In this document: in pieces, positions 1-8,401 of the stretch | Layout: each line of letters begins with the position of its first letter | How positions within the stretch are numbered: position 1 is the stretch's first letter | Assembly: GCF_900091725.1 (NCBI RefSeq) | Contig: NZ_FMBW01000094.1 | Coordinates: forward strand, 186,001 to 250,000 | DNA from: Streptomyces sp. DvalAA-43 | Lineage (GTDB): Bacteria > Actinomycetota > Actinomycetes > Streptomycetales > Streptomycetaceae | DNA length: 64,000 nucleotides | Direction: 5' to 3' | Made by a program: the position numbers and the translations under genes | The notes under the pieces: generated by a model | Seen by the model: only the letters and a program-made list of their open reading frames with translations | What the model was told of the DNA's origin: nothing | Database searches by the model: none

Positions 1-989
1 CGACGGGCCGTGGTGAAGGAGTCCACGATCGGCTGGTCGTGCTCCACCTGCCAGTGGTGGTCGCGGCGTCCGCCGTGGGTCCTGGTGACGGTGTCCAGGA
101 ACTTCTTGTAGTCGATGTCGCCGTCCCCGACGTCCACCATGCGGTAGCCGTCGCGGGCGGCGGTGTCGTGCTCGCCGTCCTTGACGTGGAAGAGCGGGTA
201 GCGGTCGGGCTGCTTCAGTACGTAGTGCAGCGGGTCGAAGGTGTCGGGGGTGCCGTCGGCCCGCTTGCCGAAGCGGAACTGGCCGACGTACGCCCAGTAG
301 ATGTCCATCTCCAGGAAGACCAGGTCGGGGTCGGTCTCGGCGAGCAGCACGTCGTAGAGGCGGACGTCGGGCCGGTCGGTGGCGAAGGAGAACTCCTCGG
401 CGTGGTTGTGCTGGTAGAACTTCATGCCGCGTGCCCTGGCCGCGGCGCCGTAGGTGTTGAAGTCCGCGGCGGCGCGCTTCCAGGCGTCGACCGTCGATCC
501 GTAGCGGAACGGCCCCGAGGCGGTGCCGATGTGCTTGAGGCCGAGGGCCTGGGCGTCGTCGAGCACCTTGGTGAGGTTCTGCGCGAAGGTGTAGGCGTTC
601 GTGTTGTTGTCGTCGTAGTAACCGACGTGGCTGCCTATGCCCTTGAGTCCGTGGTCGCGGGTGAGCCGCTTGAGCTGGGCGAGGGTGAGGGCACCGGCCG
701 AGCCCTGGGTGTAGCCGGCGTACTCGACCTCGTCGTAGCCGTACGCCTCCAGTTCGGCGAAGACCTTGTCGAAGCCGAGGGTCGAGACCTTGTCGCGGAG
801 GGTGTAGAGCTGGATTCCGAGGCGGCCGGGCGGGAGCAGCGGGTCGCCGTGGGGCCTGCCCTGGGCGGTGGCGGCCGGGGCGGCGGCGCCGAGGAGGGCG
901 GCTGCGGTGGCTCCGGCGGCGACACCGAGCAGGGAGCGCCGGCTGAGCTTGTGGGCGAGTTCGGCGTCGACGGGGGTGCGGCGGCTCAT
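1..989 (-). CDS. Tat-exported sugar phosphate isomerase/epimerase-like protein (3' end outside window)
   Basis: The frame runs from the ATG at 989 off the left edge, so the C-terminus is missing. The start is supported by a GAAGGAG-type Shine-Dalgarno about 7 nt upstream. The N-terminus carries a twin-arginine motif (SRRSLLG) followed by an Ala-rich hydrophobic stretch and an ATAQG-like cleavage region, so it should be exported by Tat. The visible mature part has the xylose-isomerase-like TIM-barrel signature (GIQLYTLRDK near the start, repeated GYDEVEYAG and EMDIYW-like strands). Family members isomerise or epimerise sugars using a divalent metal; the substrate is unknown. It begins 30 nt after the phosphatase-fold gene and is probably the distal gene of the ebo-like operon. 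An exported member is unusual, because most ebo proteins look cytoplasmic. Confidence 0.85.
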   Translation of the reverse strand, partial: MSRRTPVDAELAHKLSRRSLLGVAAGATAAALLGAAAPAATAQGRPHGDPLLPPGRLGIQLYTLRDKVSTLGFDKVFAELEAYGYDEVEYAGYTQGSAGALTLAQLKRLTRDHGLKGIGSHVGYYDDNNTNAYTFAQNLTKVLDDAQALGLKHIGTASGPFRYGSTVDAWKRAAADFNTYGAAARARGMKFYQHNHAEEFSFATDRPDVRLYDVLLAETDPDLVFLEMDIYWAYVGQFRFGKRADGTPDTFDPLHYVLKQPDRYPLFHVKDGEHDTAARDGYRMVDVGDGDIDYKKFLDTVTRTHGGRRDHHWQVEHDQPIVDSFTTAR

Positions 990-1019
990 GGGGGAACTCC
1001 TTCTGGGGGCGGGACGTTG

Positions 1020-2426
1020 TCAGTGCAGTCCGGCGAGCTTGAGAAGCAAGGACTTCACTTCGGTGGCCCGGACGGGGCCGGTGAACGCGTGGGGGGTGGA
1101 GCACAGGATGAGCGGACCTTCTTCGTCGCTCCGCGGAAGGCGGCCGTGGCTGCCGCGAATAGGTGACGGGTCCAGGGGCACGACCGCCATGCGGTAGCGC
1201 ATGCCGAGCTTCTTGCGGGCGACGGCCGCGGCCGCCTTGACCCGGACGTACGGGTCCTGGGGGTCCAGGAAGAGTTCGACGGGGTCGTAGCCGGGTTTGC
1301 GGTGGATCTCGACGAGCTGCGCGAAGTCGGGCGCGCGGGCGTCGTCGAGCCAGTAGTAGTACGTGAACCAGGCGTCCGGGTCCGCGACGGCGACCAGCTC
1401 GCCGGAGCGCGGGTGGTCCAGGCCGTGTGCCTTCTTGCCCTCGTCGTCGAGGAGCTGCTCGATGCCCTGGAGGTCCCGGAGGGCTTCGCGGGTGGCTTCG
1501 AGGTCCTCGGGGCGGCGTACGTAGATGTGGGCGAGCTGGTGGTCGGCGACGGCGAAGGCACGGGAGGCCATCGGGTCGAGGTACTCCATGCCGTCCTGGG
1601 TGTGGACCTCCAGGAGGCCGGCACGGCGCAGGGCCCGGTTGATGTCGACGGGCCGGTCGACGCGGGTGATGCCGTATTCGGAGAGGGCGACGACGGTGCG
1701 GCCCTCGCGGCGGGCGTCGTCCAGGAGGGGGGCCATCGCGCGGTCGAGTTCGGCCGCGGCCCGGTGGGAGCGCGGGTCGTCGGGGCCGTAGCGCTGGAGG
1801 TCGTAGTCGAGGTGCGGGAGGTAGCACAGGGCGAGGTCGGGGTGGCGGGTGCCGAGGATGTGCCGGGTCGCGTCGATGATCCACTGCGAGGAGACGAGGT
1901 CGGCGCCGGGGCCCCAGAAGTGGAAGAGGGGGAACGTGCCGAATTTGTCGGTGAGTTCGTCGTGCAGGGCGGCCGGCCGGGTGTAGCAGTCGGGCTCCTT
2001 GCGGCCGTCCGCGTAGTAGACGGGGCGCGGGGTGACGGTGATGTCGGTGTCGGCGCCCATCGCGTACCACCAGCAGATGTTGGCGACGGTGTATCCGGGG
2101 TGGGCGCGGCGGGCGGCGTCCCAGAGTTTGTCGCCCTCGACCAGTCCGTTGTGCTGGCGCCAGAGCAGGATGTCGCCGAGCTCGCGGAAGTACCAGCCGT
2201 TGGCGACGATGCCGTGCTCGGCGGGGGTGGTGCCGGTGAGGAAGGTGGACTGGGCGGCGCAGGTGACGGCGGGGAGGACGGTGCCGAGCGGGGCGTGGGT
2301 GCCGGACTGCCCCAGGGCCTTGAGGTGCGGCATGTGGTCGAGGAGCCGCGGGGTGAGGCCGACGACGTCGACGACGAGGAGAGGGGTGGGTGTCAGGGGC
2401 TCGGTGGGCTGTTCGGCCGGGGTCAC
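1020..2426 (-). CDS. eboF: Alkaline-phosphatase-superfamily nucleotide pyrophosphatase/phosphodiesterase, EboF-like
   Basis: 468 residues starting at a GTG that overlaps the stop of the upstream gene as GTGA, which indicates translational coupling. The N-terminus has the type I phosphodiesterase pattern: VVDVVGL metal-binding strand, then LPAVTCAAQSTFLTGT, in which the Thr/Ser region is the expected nucleophile site, and further His/Asp metal ligands (ADHQLAH, DLALCYLPHLDYD). There is no signal peptide. The family hydrolyses phosphodiester or phosphate ester bonds with two zinc ions. In ebo-type clusters a protein of this class accompanies EboA, EboB, EboC and EboE, and the context here matches. 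The actual substrate is not known; the symbol is a positional and family assignment. Confidence 0.85.
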   Translation of the reverse strand: MTPAEQPTEPLTPTPLLVVDVVGLTPRLLDHMPHLKALGQSGTHAPLGTVLPAVTCAAQSTFLTGTTPAEHGIVANGWYFRELGDILLWRQHNGLVEGDKLWDAARRAHPGYTVANICWWYAMGADTDITVTPRPVYYADGRKEPDCYTRPAALHDELTDKFGTFPLFHFWGPGADLVSSQWIIDATRHILGTRHPDLALCYLPHLDYDLQRYGPDDPRSHRAAAELDRAMAPLLDDARREGRTVVALSEYGITRVDRPVDINRALRRAGLLEVHTQDGMEYLDPMASRAFAVADHQLAHIYVRRPEDLEATREALRDLQGIEQLLDDEGKKAHGLDHPRSGELVAVADPDAWFTYYYWLDDARAPDFAQLVEIHRKPGYDPVELFLDPQDPYVRVKAAAAVARKKLGMRYRMAVVPLDPSPIRGSHGRLPRSDEEGPLILCSTPHAFTGPVRATEVKSLLLKLAGLH

Positions 2427-3598
2427 GGGAGCTCCTTGAGGCCGAGGTCGACCAGGAGGTCGCGGGCGAGGGTGAGTTCGGCGGCGATGCCGTCGGCGAG
2501 CTGGGTGCGGGTACGGGGGCGCAGCGCGGCCGGGAGCGCCTGCCAGGTGTAGGTCTCGACCTCCAGGTGCCTGGTGAGGGGCTGTGCGCCGCCCACCAGC
2601 CGGGTCAGCGCGGTGCGGAGCACGGGAAGGGTGGAGGTGAGCGGTGGTGCGGGGGGTGCGTGCAGGGGGACGTGGAAGTGGGCGCGCCAGGGGGCGCCGT
2701 CCGGCAGGGCCCGGCCGGTGACGGCCTCGTCGAGGTCGTCGGTGCCGCGCAGTCCGGCGGCGGTGCCGGTGCGGGTCTGGTGCAGGAAGCGGGGCTCGGC
2801 GAAGGCGGCGAGCGCGGTGCGGACCTCGGGGAGGTGGGGGTGTTCGGCGTGCAGGGCGGCGGAGAGCTGCGCCTTGGCGATCGGGATTCCCGCCTTGCCG
2901 AGTGCGTCGACGGCGGCGTCGGGGTCCTCGAAGGAGGTGGCCAGGTGGCAGGTGTCGATGCAGATGCCGATGCGGGGGTGTCCGACGGCGGTGAGGGGTG
3001 CGATGGCGTCGGCGGTGGTCTCGACCGTGCAGCCCGGTTCGGGTTCGAGGCCGATGCGGATGGACTTGCCGGTGAGCTCGGCGAGGGCGTCGAGCCGTTC
3101 GCCGAGGGTGGTGAGCGCGGTGTGGGCCGTGCGGGCCGCTTCCGGGTCCGTGTCGAAGGGGGTGCGCCAGGCGATCGGGAGGGTGGAGATGGTTCCTTCG
3201 GTGACGTCGTCGGGGAGCAGTCCGGCCAGGAGCCGGGCGAGGTCGGTGGTGTGGGCGAGCCGCTCGGGATCCGTCCAGTCCGGCTTGTACACCCGGTACT
3301 TGACCTCGTCGGCGCCGAAGCCCTCGTACGGGAAGCCGTTGAGGGTGACGACCTCCAGGCCGCGGCGGTCCAGTTCGGCGCGCAGGGACCGCAGCTCGGC
3401 CGGGTCGTTGACCAGGGTGCGGGCCGCGTCCCGGGCGAGCCAGAGGCCGATGCCGAGCCGGTCGCGGCCGAGGCGTCTGCGGACGGGTTCGCAGTGGTCG
3501 CGCAGTTGGGCGCGGACGCCGTCGAGCGCCTCGGCGGGGTGGACGTTGGTGCAGTACGCGAGGTGGACGGTGGAGCCGTCGGGGTGGCGGAAGCGCAT
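2423..3598 (-). CDS. eboE: Metabolite traffic protein EboE (TIM-barrel)
   Basis: 391 residues, ATG start, 4 nt after the TatD gene stop. The sequence begins with an HLAYCTNVHPAE motif typical of EboE proteins, followed by a xylose-isomerase-like TIM barrel with a conserved EPEPG metal-ligand segment near the middle and a KAQLS strand later. EboE belongs to the ebo cluster, first noticed as an operon shared by bacteria and eustigmatophyte algae and later linked to secretion or trafficking of cyanobacterial pigment precursors and to pseudomonad-nematode interactions. The biochemical activity is unproven. It ends in a 4-nt overlap with the downstream phosphatase-fold gene. I am confident of the family and not of the role in this organism. 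Confidence 0.88.
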   Translation of the reverse strand: MRFRHPDGSTVHLAYCTNVHPAEALDGVRAQLRDHCEPVRRRLGRDRLGIGLWLARDAARTLVNDPAELRSLRAELDRRGLEVVTLNGFPYEGFGADEVKYRVYKPDWTDPERLAHTTDLARLLAGLLPDDVTEGTISTLPIAWRTPFDTDPEAARTAHTALTTLGERLDALAELTGKSIRIGLEPEPGCTVETTADAIAPLTAVGHPRIGICIDTCHLATSFEDPDAAVDALGKAGIPIAKAQLSAALHAEHPHLPEVRTALAAFAEPRFLHQTRTGTAAGLRGTDDLDEAVTGRALPDGAPWRAHFHVPLHAPPAPPLTSTLPVLRTALTRLVGGAQPLTRHLEVETYTWQALPAALRPRTRTQLADGIAAELTLARDLLVDLGLKELP

Positions 3599-3602
3599 CG
3601 CC

Positions 3603-4451
3603 TCACTCCCCGCCGCGCAGGATGGAGTTGCCTTCGTGGAGCGGTTCGGGTTCGGCGATGCCGAGCTGGAGCCGGCCGCTCTGCCCGTAGAAGGCGACGG
3701 GGTTGCGCCAGAGCACCCGGTCGACGTCGTCGTCGTCGAATCCGGCGGCGAGCATCGCGTCGCCGACCCTGCGGGTCTTGAGCGGATCGCTTCTGCCCCA
3801 GTCGGCGGCCGAGTTGACCAGGACCTTCTCGGTGCCGTGGGTCCTGAGGATCGCGACCATGCGGTCCTCGTCCATCTTGGTGTCGGGGTAGATGGAGAAT
3901 CCGGCCCAGCAGCCGCTGTCCAGGGCGTCCCGCACGGTGGTCTCGTTGAGGTGGTCGAGCACGACGCGTTCCGGGGCCAGGTGGGATTCGCGGATGACGT
4001 CGAGGGTGCGGTGCAGTCCGGCGAGTTTGTCGCGGTGCGGGGTGTGCACGAGGGCGGGCAGGCCGTGGTCGGCGGCGAGCTGGAGCTGGGTGGCCAGGGC
4101 GGTGTCCTCGGCCGGGGTCATGGAGTCGTAGCCGATCTCGCCGACGGCGACGACGGAGTCCTTGACGAGATAGCGGGGCAGGGCGTCCAGGACGGGGGTG
4201 CAGCGGGGGTCGTTGGCCTCCTTGGGGTTGAGGGCGAGCGTGCAGTGGTGGGCGATGCCGTACTGGGCGGCGCGGAAGGGTTCCCAGCCGAGCAGGGCGT
4301 CGAAGTAGTCGAAGAAGCTGGCGGGCGAGGTGCGGGGCTGGCCGAGCCAGAAGGAGGGTTCCACCAGGGCGCGGACCCCCGCGTCGTACATCGACTGGTA
4401 GTCGTCCGTGGTGCGGGAGGTCATGTGGATGTGCGGGTCGAAGATGCGCAT
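3603..4451 (-). CDS. eboB: TatD-family metal-dependent hydrolase, EboB-like
   Basis: 282 residues, starting at the ATG that shares one base with the EboA stop (TGATG). The N-terminal FDPHIHM provides the HxH metal site; GEIGYDSM carries the bridging Glu, LVHTPHRD and VLDHLNE supply further His ligands, and an NSAADWG segment supplies the late Asp. All are expected of the amidohydrolase/TatD barrel. The length fits the family. A longer open frame extends upstream inside eboA but lacks a ribosome site and conserved sequence. Its place between EboA and EboE matches the published ebo gene order. The substrate is unknown, and DNase activity as in canonical TatD is not implied. Confidence 0.88.
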   Translation of the reverse strand: MRIFDPHIHMTSRTTDDYQSMYDAGVRALVEPSFWLGQPRTSPASFFDYFDALLGWEPFRAAQYGIAHHCTLALNPKEANDPRCTPVLDALPRYLVKDSVVAVGEIGYDSMTPAEDTALATQLQLAADHGLPALVHTPHRDKLAGLHRTLDVIRESHLAPERVVLDHLNETTVRDALDSGCWAGFSIYPDTKMDEDRMVAILRTHGTEKVLVNSAADWGRSDPLKTRRVGDAMLAAGFDDDDVDRVLWRNPVAFYGQSGRLQLGIAEPEPLHEGNSILRGGE

Positions 4452-5113
4452 CAGGACTCCTCCGTGGGGGCTGCGCCGGGGGTGGTGAGTTCGAGGACGC
4501 GGGCGAGATCGGCGGGGACGCCGCGGCCCGCGGCGATGCGCTCGGCCGCGAAGTCGCCGAGCATGCGGGCGAGTTCGGCGTCGCCGCAGGCGCGTCGGGC
4601 AAGTCCGTCGACGGCGGCGACGGGGACCTCGGTGAAGAGGCACTTGAGAACGGCGTGGCGCCATTGGTGCGGATCGAGATGCGTGGCGGCGTACGGGCCG
4701 ACGGCCGCGGCGATCAGCCGGGTGTCATTGGTGCGCAGGGCGTCCTCGACGAGCGGAAGGGCGGTGGGGCCGGGCTCCAGCCGGTGCAGGGTGAGCAGGA
4801 CGGCACGCCGCTCGGCGGCGGTGCCCTGCTCGTACAGCCTGGTCAGGGCGGGCAGCGCGGCTCGGGCCTCGACGAGGAGCAGAGCGCGTACGGAGTCGGC
4901 GTGTTCGAGTCCGCAGTGCCGGCCGGCCGCGGCGTACCGCAGTTCCCACGGCGGGGCGGCGTACGGTCCGCCGGGCGGTTCGGTCTCCTGGTGGACGGCG
5001 GCGTGCTCCGCCTCGGCCAGGGCCTCGTCGAGCCAGGCGCGCGCGGCTCCGCCGAGCCGTGCGTCGAGCTCCTTGCGGGTCAGCAGCGGGGGGTTCGTCG
5101 GGGACATCGGCAT
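4451..5113 (-). CDS. eboA: EboA-domain protein
   Basis: 220 residues from the ATG at 5113, chosen because GGGAGA lies 7 nt upstream; a second ATG two codons later is possible. The protein is mostly helical, Leu/Ala/Arg-rich, and resembles HEAT-like EboA proteins: it has a short helical repeat pattern such as TPALTRLYEQ, followed by AVLLTLHRLEPG and ALRTNDTRLIAAAVGPYAA. No catalytic motif is visible. EboA is the founding gene of the ebo cluster and is thought to act as a scaffold or in substrate handling; the mechanism is not known. It overlaps eboB by one base and follows the TIM-barrel gene by 21 nt. Confidence 0.85.
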   Translation of the reverse strand: MPMSPTNPPLLTRKELDARLGGAARAWLDEALAEAEHAAVHQETEPPGGPYAAPPWELRYAAAGRHCGLEHADSVRALLLVEARAALPALTRLYEQGTAAERRAVLLTLHRLEPGPTALPLVEDALRTNDTRLIAAAVGPYAATHLDPHQWRHAVLKCLFTEVPVAAVDGLARRACGDAELARMLGDFAAERIAAGRGVPADLARVLELTTPGAAPTEES

Positions 5114-5134
5114 GACGTCTCTCCCTTCGGCGGT

Positions 5135-6022
5135 TCAGCGGCTCGACGGACTGTGCTGCGACGGGCTGTGGCTGGACGGACCGTGCTTGCGGAGGAACTC
5201 GATGGAGGTACGGGCGAGTTCGGGTCCGGCGTGGGAGTGGCGGGGCAGTTCGACGACCGTCAGACCGCCGTAGCCGGTGTCCGAGAGGGTGTCGAGTGCG
5301 TCGAGCACGGGCGGGAAGTCGATCTCGCCCTCGCCGAACGGGAGGTGCTCGTGGACGCCGCGGCGCATGTCCTCGATCTGGACGTGGCGCAGCCAGGGGG
5401 CGGCGTCGCGGACGCAGTCGGCGGGCGCGGCGGGCTCCAGGCACTGGCAGTGGCCGATGTCGAGGGTGAGCCCGAGCGGTGGCGGATCTCCGCTGAGGAC
5501 GCGGAGATGATGGAAGTCGGCGAGGTCGGCCAGGAGGTGTCCGGGCTCGGGTTCGATGGCGAGGGGGATGCCGGAGCGGTCGGCGGCCTCCAGGACCGGG
5601 GCGAGGGAGCCGGTGAGCCGCTGCCAGGCGGTGTCGGGGGTGGTGTCCGGCGGGGTGATGCCGCTGAAGCAGTGCACGGCGTGGGCGCCGAGGTCGGCGG
5701 CGATGCCGACGGCCCGGACGAGCAGCCGGGTGCGGGCGGCGCGGGCCTCCGGGTCCGGATCGAGGAGGGACGGGCCGTGCTTGCGGCGCGGGTCGAGGAC
5801 GTAACGGGCGCCGGTCTCGACGGTCACGCCGAGCCCCAGCTCCCGGAGCCGGGACGCCACGCGGGCGGTGCGGGCGGCGAGGTCCGGGGCGAGGGGGTCG
5901 AGGTGCATGTGGTCGAGGGTCAGGCCGACGCCGTCGTAGCCGAGGTCGGCGAGGAGCCCGAGGGCGTCGTCCAGGCGGAGGTCGGTGAGCCCGTTGGTGC
6001 CGTAGCCGTAGCGGATCGTCAT
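5135..6022 (-). CDS. TIM-barrel sugar phosphate isomerase/epimerase
   Basis: 295 residues. The ATG at 6022 overlaps the upstream UbiA stop as ATGA, which fixes the start; the open frame continuing upstream is antisense-like low-complexity sequence. The N-terminus (GYGTNGLTDLRL, then YDGVGLTLDHMHL) and the EPEPGHLLADL metal-ligand segment mark a xylose-isomerase-like barrel. HCFSG and DIGHCQCL fit later barrel strands. The final 16 residues are a Ser/His/Pro tail built from repeated HSPS-like units and are probably disordered. It lies in the middle of the ebo-like operon, between the prenyltransferase and EboA. The reaction is unknown; another barrel protein, EboE, is two genes downstream, so the two probably act on related intermediates. 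Confidence 0.85.
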   Translation of the reverse strand: MTIRYGYGTNGLTDLRLDDALGLLADLGYDGVGLTLDHMHLDPLAPDLAARTARVASRLRELGLGVTVETGARYVLDPRRKHGPSLLDPDPEARAARTRLLVRAVGIAADLGAHAVHCFSGITPPDTTPDTAWQRLTGSLAPVLEAADRSGIPLAIEPEPGHLLADLADFHHLRVLSGDPPPLGLTLDIGHCQCLEPAAPADCVRDAAPWLRHVQIEDMRRGVHEHLPFGEGEIDFPPVLDALDTLSDTGYGGLTVVELPRHSHAGPELARTSIEFLRKHGPSSHSPSQHSPSSR

Positions 6023-7155
6023 GTCGGGCTCACCTTCCGGGAGAGGGCGCGGGCGATCGGTACGAGTGCCATGACGGCGAGTCCGGTGCCGACCGCTCCC
6101 GCGCGGGCGGCGAGGGCGGCCTGGAGCGGGATCATCGCCCGGATGCCGCCGCCGACGGCGCGCTGGGTGAGCGGCGGGGACGGGTTCAGCGCGGCATGGA
6201 GGAGGGGGACGGCCGCGGTCCGGAGGTAGGAGCCGGTGAGCGCGGTGCGTACGAGACCGGGGGCGGTGGCGGCGAGGGGCTCCGGCGCGTCGTGCGTGGG
6301 GCCGGGGTTCGGCCGGTGCGGCTCGCCCCGACCGCCGAGGTCCCGGTGTGCGTCCGTCCCCCGGTCTCCGCGCCGCCCGCGCTGCTCGTGGACCGCCGCC
6401 GCGCCCAGGGCGGCGACGGCGCCGAGCGCGGCGAGTGGCGCGGCGGTGGATCCGCCGTGCGCCTCGTGCCGGGAGACGGCGGTGACGGCGTAGGTGTGCG
6501 CGCCGAGCAGGACGGCGGCCGGCAGGACGCCGCGTACGCCCCCGGTCGTGGCCGGACCCGAGCCGAGGGCGGCTCCCGGCCCCGAAGCGGATCCCCGACC
6601 GGAGGCGGCCCCCCTCCCCGAGGCGGGACCCCTCACAGGCGCGGGACCCTTCACAGGCACGAGTACGGGCCCCGGCCCCGTCGCCCGCCCCGTCGCCCCG
6701 CCAGCGGCCACCCCGGTGGCAGCCGCCCCGAGCAGCAGGTCGAGCCCGCGCGCCGCCGCCATCGCCGCCGGGCCGGCCGGGGTGTGCTTCAGCCGGAGGT
6801 CGTACGCCCACACGGTCGCCGCCAGCCCCGTCGCGACCGCGAGGGCCGGGCGGCCGGCCCGTGCGGCGAGTCCCAGCCCCGCGGCCGTCAGCGCGCCCGC
6901 TGCCGCGAGGGCCGCGCCGGGTGCGATCCGGCCCGAGGGAATGGGCCGGTGCGGGCGGTCGATGGCGTCCTCGTCGCGGTCGGCCCAGTCGTTGAGCGCC
7001 ATGCCCGCCTCGTACAGGCAGAGCGAGGCGCCGACGGCGAGCACGGTTCCGCGGTCGGGGCGCCGGCCGCTCGCCGCCGCCCCGGCGAGTGCGTCGCCGG
7101 GGACGGTGAAGAGCGCGGAGACGCGGAGCAGCTCCGCCCAGGCACGTGCCGTCAC
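6019..7155 (-). CDS. eboC: UbiA-family prenyltransferase, EboC / SCO3242-like
   Basis: 378 residues, GTG start overlapping the upstream stop as GTGA. The first aspartate-rich motif NDWADRDEDAIDRPHRP (NDxxDxxxD) lies in the first cytoplasmic loop, and YDLRLKHTP corresponds to the second motif region; multiple Ala/Leu membrane helices surround them. UbiA enzymes transfer a prenyl diphosphate to an aromatic or polar acceptor in the membrane. Two loops are expanded by low-complexity sequence: a Gly/Pro/Ser/Ala stretch with repeated GPA-SGRG-like units after roughly residue 160, and a charged Arg/Gly/His stretch after roughly residue 260. The nucleotide sequence there is repetitive, so the length may vary between strains. 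The acceptor could be an inositol or sugar-derived molecule made by the neighbouring synthase; that is inference. Confidence 0.86.
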   Translation of the reverse strand: MTARAWAELLRVSALFTVPGDALAGAAASGRRPDRGTVLAVGASLCLYEAGMALNDWADRDEDAIDRPHRPIPSGRIAPGAALAAAGALTAAGLGLAARAGRPALAVATGLAATVWAYDLRLKHTPAGPAAMAAARGLDLLLGAAATGVAAGGATGRATGPGPVLVPVKGPAPVRGPASGRGAASGRGSASGPGAALGSGPATTGGVRGVLPAAVLLGAHTYAVTAVSRHEAHGGSTAAPLAALGAVAALGAAAVHEQRGRRGDRGTDAHRDLGGRGEPHRPNPGPTHDAPEPLAATAPGLVRTALTGSYLRTAAVPLLHAALNPSPPLTQRAVGGGIRAMIPLQAALAARAGAVGTGLAVMALVPIARALSRKVSPT

Positions 7156-8270
7156 CGGTCCCCCCGCAGCGTCCCGGCGAAGGCGAGCAGCGCCATGTAC
7201 TGCTCGAAGAGCGCGGCCGGGCCGCCGTCCGGGTCCTTGAAGTAGAAGCCGAGCTGGGGCAGCGGGCCGCTCATGCCCTGCTCGTGGGCGCGGGCCACCA
7301 GCCTGACGAGGTCGAGGACCAGGGGCGCGGCCAGTGCGGAGTCGCAGCCCTGCCAGGTGGTCTGGAGCACCATCCGTGCGCCGAGGAATCCGTCGAACGC
7401 GATGTGGTCCCAGGCGGTCTTCCAGTCGCCGAGGGCCGGTACGTCGTCGATGTGGACCTCGCCCTCGGGGGCGGTGCCCAGGGTGTCTGCGAGAACGCGT
7501 TCCTTCCCGGCGTTCTTGGCGGCGGCCGCGCCCGGGTCGGCCAGCGCCGCCCCGTCGCCGCCGCCCAGCAGATTGGTGCCCGACCAGGCCCGTACGGGGA
7601 GGGCGCGCTGCACGAACATCGGGGCGAGTACGGAGCGGAGCAGCGTCTGGCCCGTCTTGCCGTCGCGGCCCGCGTGAGGAAGTCCGCAGGCCGCGACGGC
7701 GTCCTGGAGTGCGGGGGTGCGCAGCCCGGTGGAGGGGGTGAAGTTGATGTAGGGGCAGCCGGCCCGCAGTGCCGCCGCCGCGTAGAGCGAGCTGGCGGGC
7801 AGCCTCGGATCGCCGGGGGCCGGTACGGGTTCCGTGGAGGCCACGTTGATGACGACCGTCCTGGCGAGGCCGTTGCGGTGTCCGAAGTCGGTGAGGTCGG
7901 CGGCGAACGCGGTGATGAGTTCCTCGTCGTCGCGGGTGTCGCCGGGCAGCGGGCCGCCGGGCCGGATCTCCGCGTCCGCGGCGGCGAGTTCGGCGTGCAC
8001 CGCGGAGGGCAGATCGTGCGGCAGCACTCCACCGGCCGCCAGTGCCTCGGCCCGCTTGGGCAGTGGGCAGCCCGCGGTGTCGTGTCCGCCGAAGACCAGT
8101 GAGGTGAGTGCGGGCAGCCCGCTGTCGGTGAAGGGCGGGGTCTCGGTGACCATGCCTGCCGCCGGGTGGAGCCCTGCCGCGACCGCCGCGCACCCCGCGG
8201 TTGCGGTGGTGGCGACGGAGCCGCGTGCTCCGATGAACCAGACTCCGGTACGTACGGCGGGTGCTGACAC
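7152..8270 (-). CDS. Inositol-3-phosphate synthase (NAD-dependent sugar-phosphate cyclase)
   Basis: 372 residues from a GTG with a strong GGGAGG ribosome site 6-7 nt upstream. The N-terminal GARGSVATTA loop is the NAD-binding motif of the archaeal/actinobacterial myo-inositol-1-phosphate synthase family, followed by FGGHDTAGCPLPKRA. NVASTEP, YINFTPSTGLRTPAL, GRDGKTGQTLLRS with the catalytic Lys, and TWQGCDSALAAPLVLDLVRL are also family segments. It would convert glucose 6-phosphate to inositol phosphate. It is the first gene of the operon, so its product probably feeds the prenyltransferase and the two TIM-barrel proteins. This is distinct from the short ino1 used for mycothiol in actinomycetes, so a specialised role is likely. 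Confidence 0.88.
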   Translation of the reverse strand: MSAPAVRTGVWFIGARGSVATTATAGCAAVAAGLHPAAGMVTETPPFTDSGLPALTSLVFGGHDTAGCPLPKRAEALAAGGVLPHDLPSAVHAELAAADAEIRPGGPLPGDTRDDEELITAFAADLTDFGHRNGLARTVVINVASTEPVPAPGDPRLPASSLYAAAALRAGCPYINFTPSTGLRTPALQDAVAACGLPHAGRDGKTGQTLLRSVLAPMFVQRALPVRAWSGTNLLGGGDGAALADPGAAAAKNAGKERVLADTLGTAPEGEVHIDDVPALGDWKTAWDHIAFDGFLGARMVLQTTWQGCDSALAAPLVLDLVRLVARAHEQGMSGPLPQLGFYFKDPDGGPAALFEQYMALLAFAGTLRGDR

Positions 8271-8342
8271 GGGCTGCCTCCCTGGCTGGGGGTGCGGGCT
8301 GGGCGGAGCGGGTGGCGCTGTACGAGAGGGGACGGGGTCGGC

Positions 8343-8390
8343 CGGGGACGGCGGGCGGGGCGTTGTGCTCTCCCCCGCCCGCCGTCCCCG
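8343..8390 (-). terminator. Strong GC hairpin downstream of the ThuA fusion gene
   Basis: A perfect inverted repeat with 18-bp arms (8343-8360 and 8373-8390) and a 12-nt loop begins 12 nt after the stop codon of the gene ending at 8402. It separates that gene from the inositol-phosphate synthase operon. No U-tract is present, as is common for Streptomyces terminators. Confidence 0.75.
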
Positions 8391-8401
8391 CGGTGGGTGT
8401 C

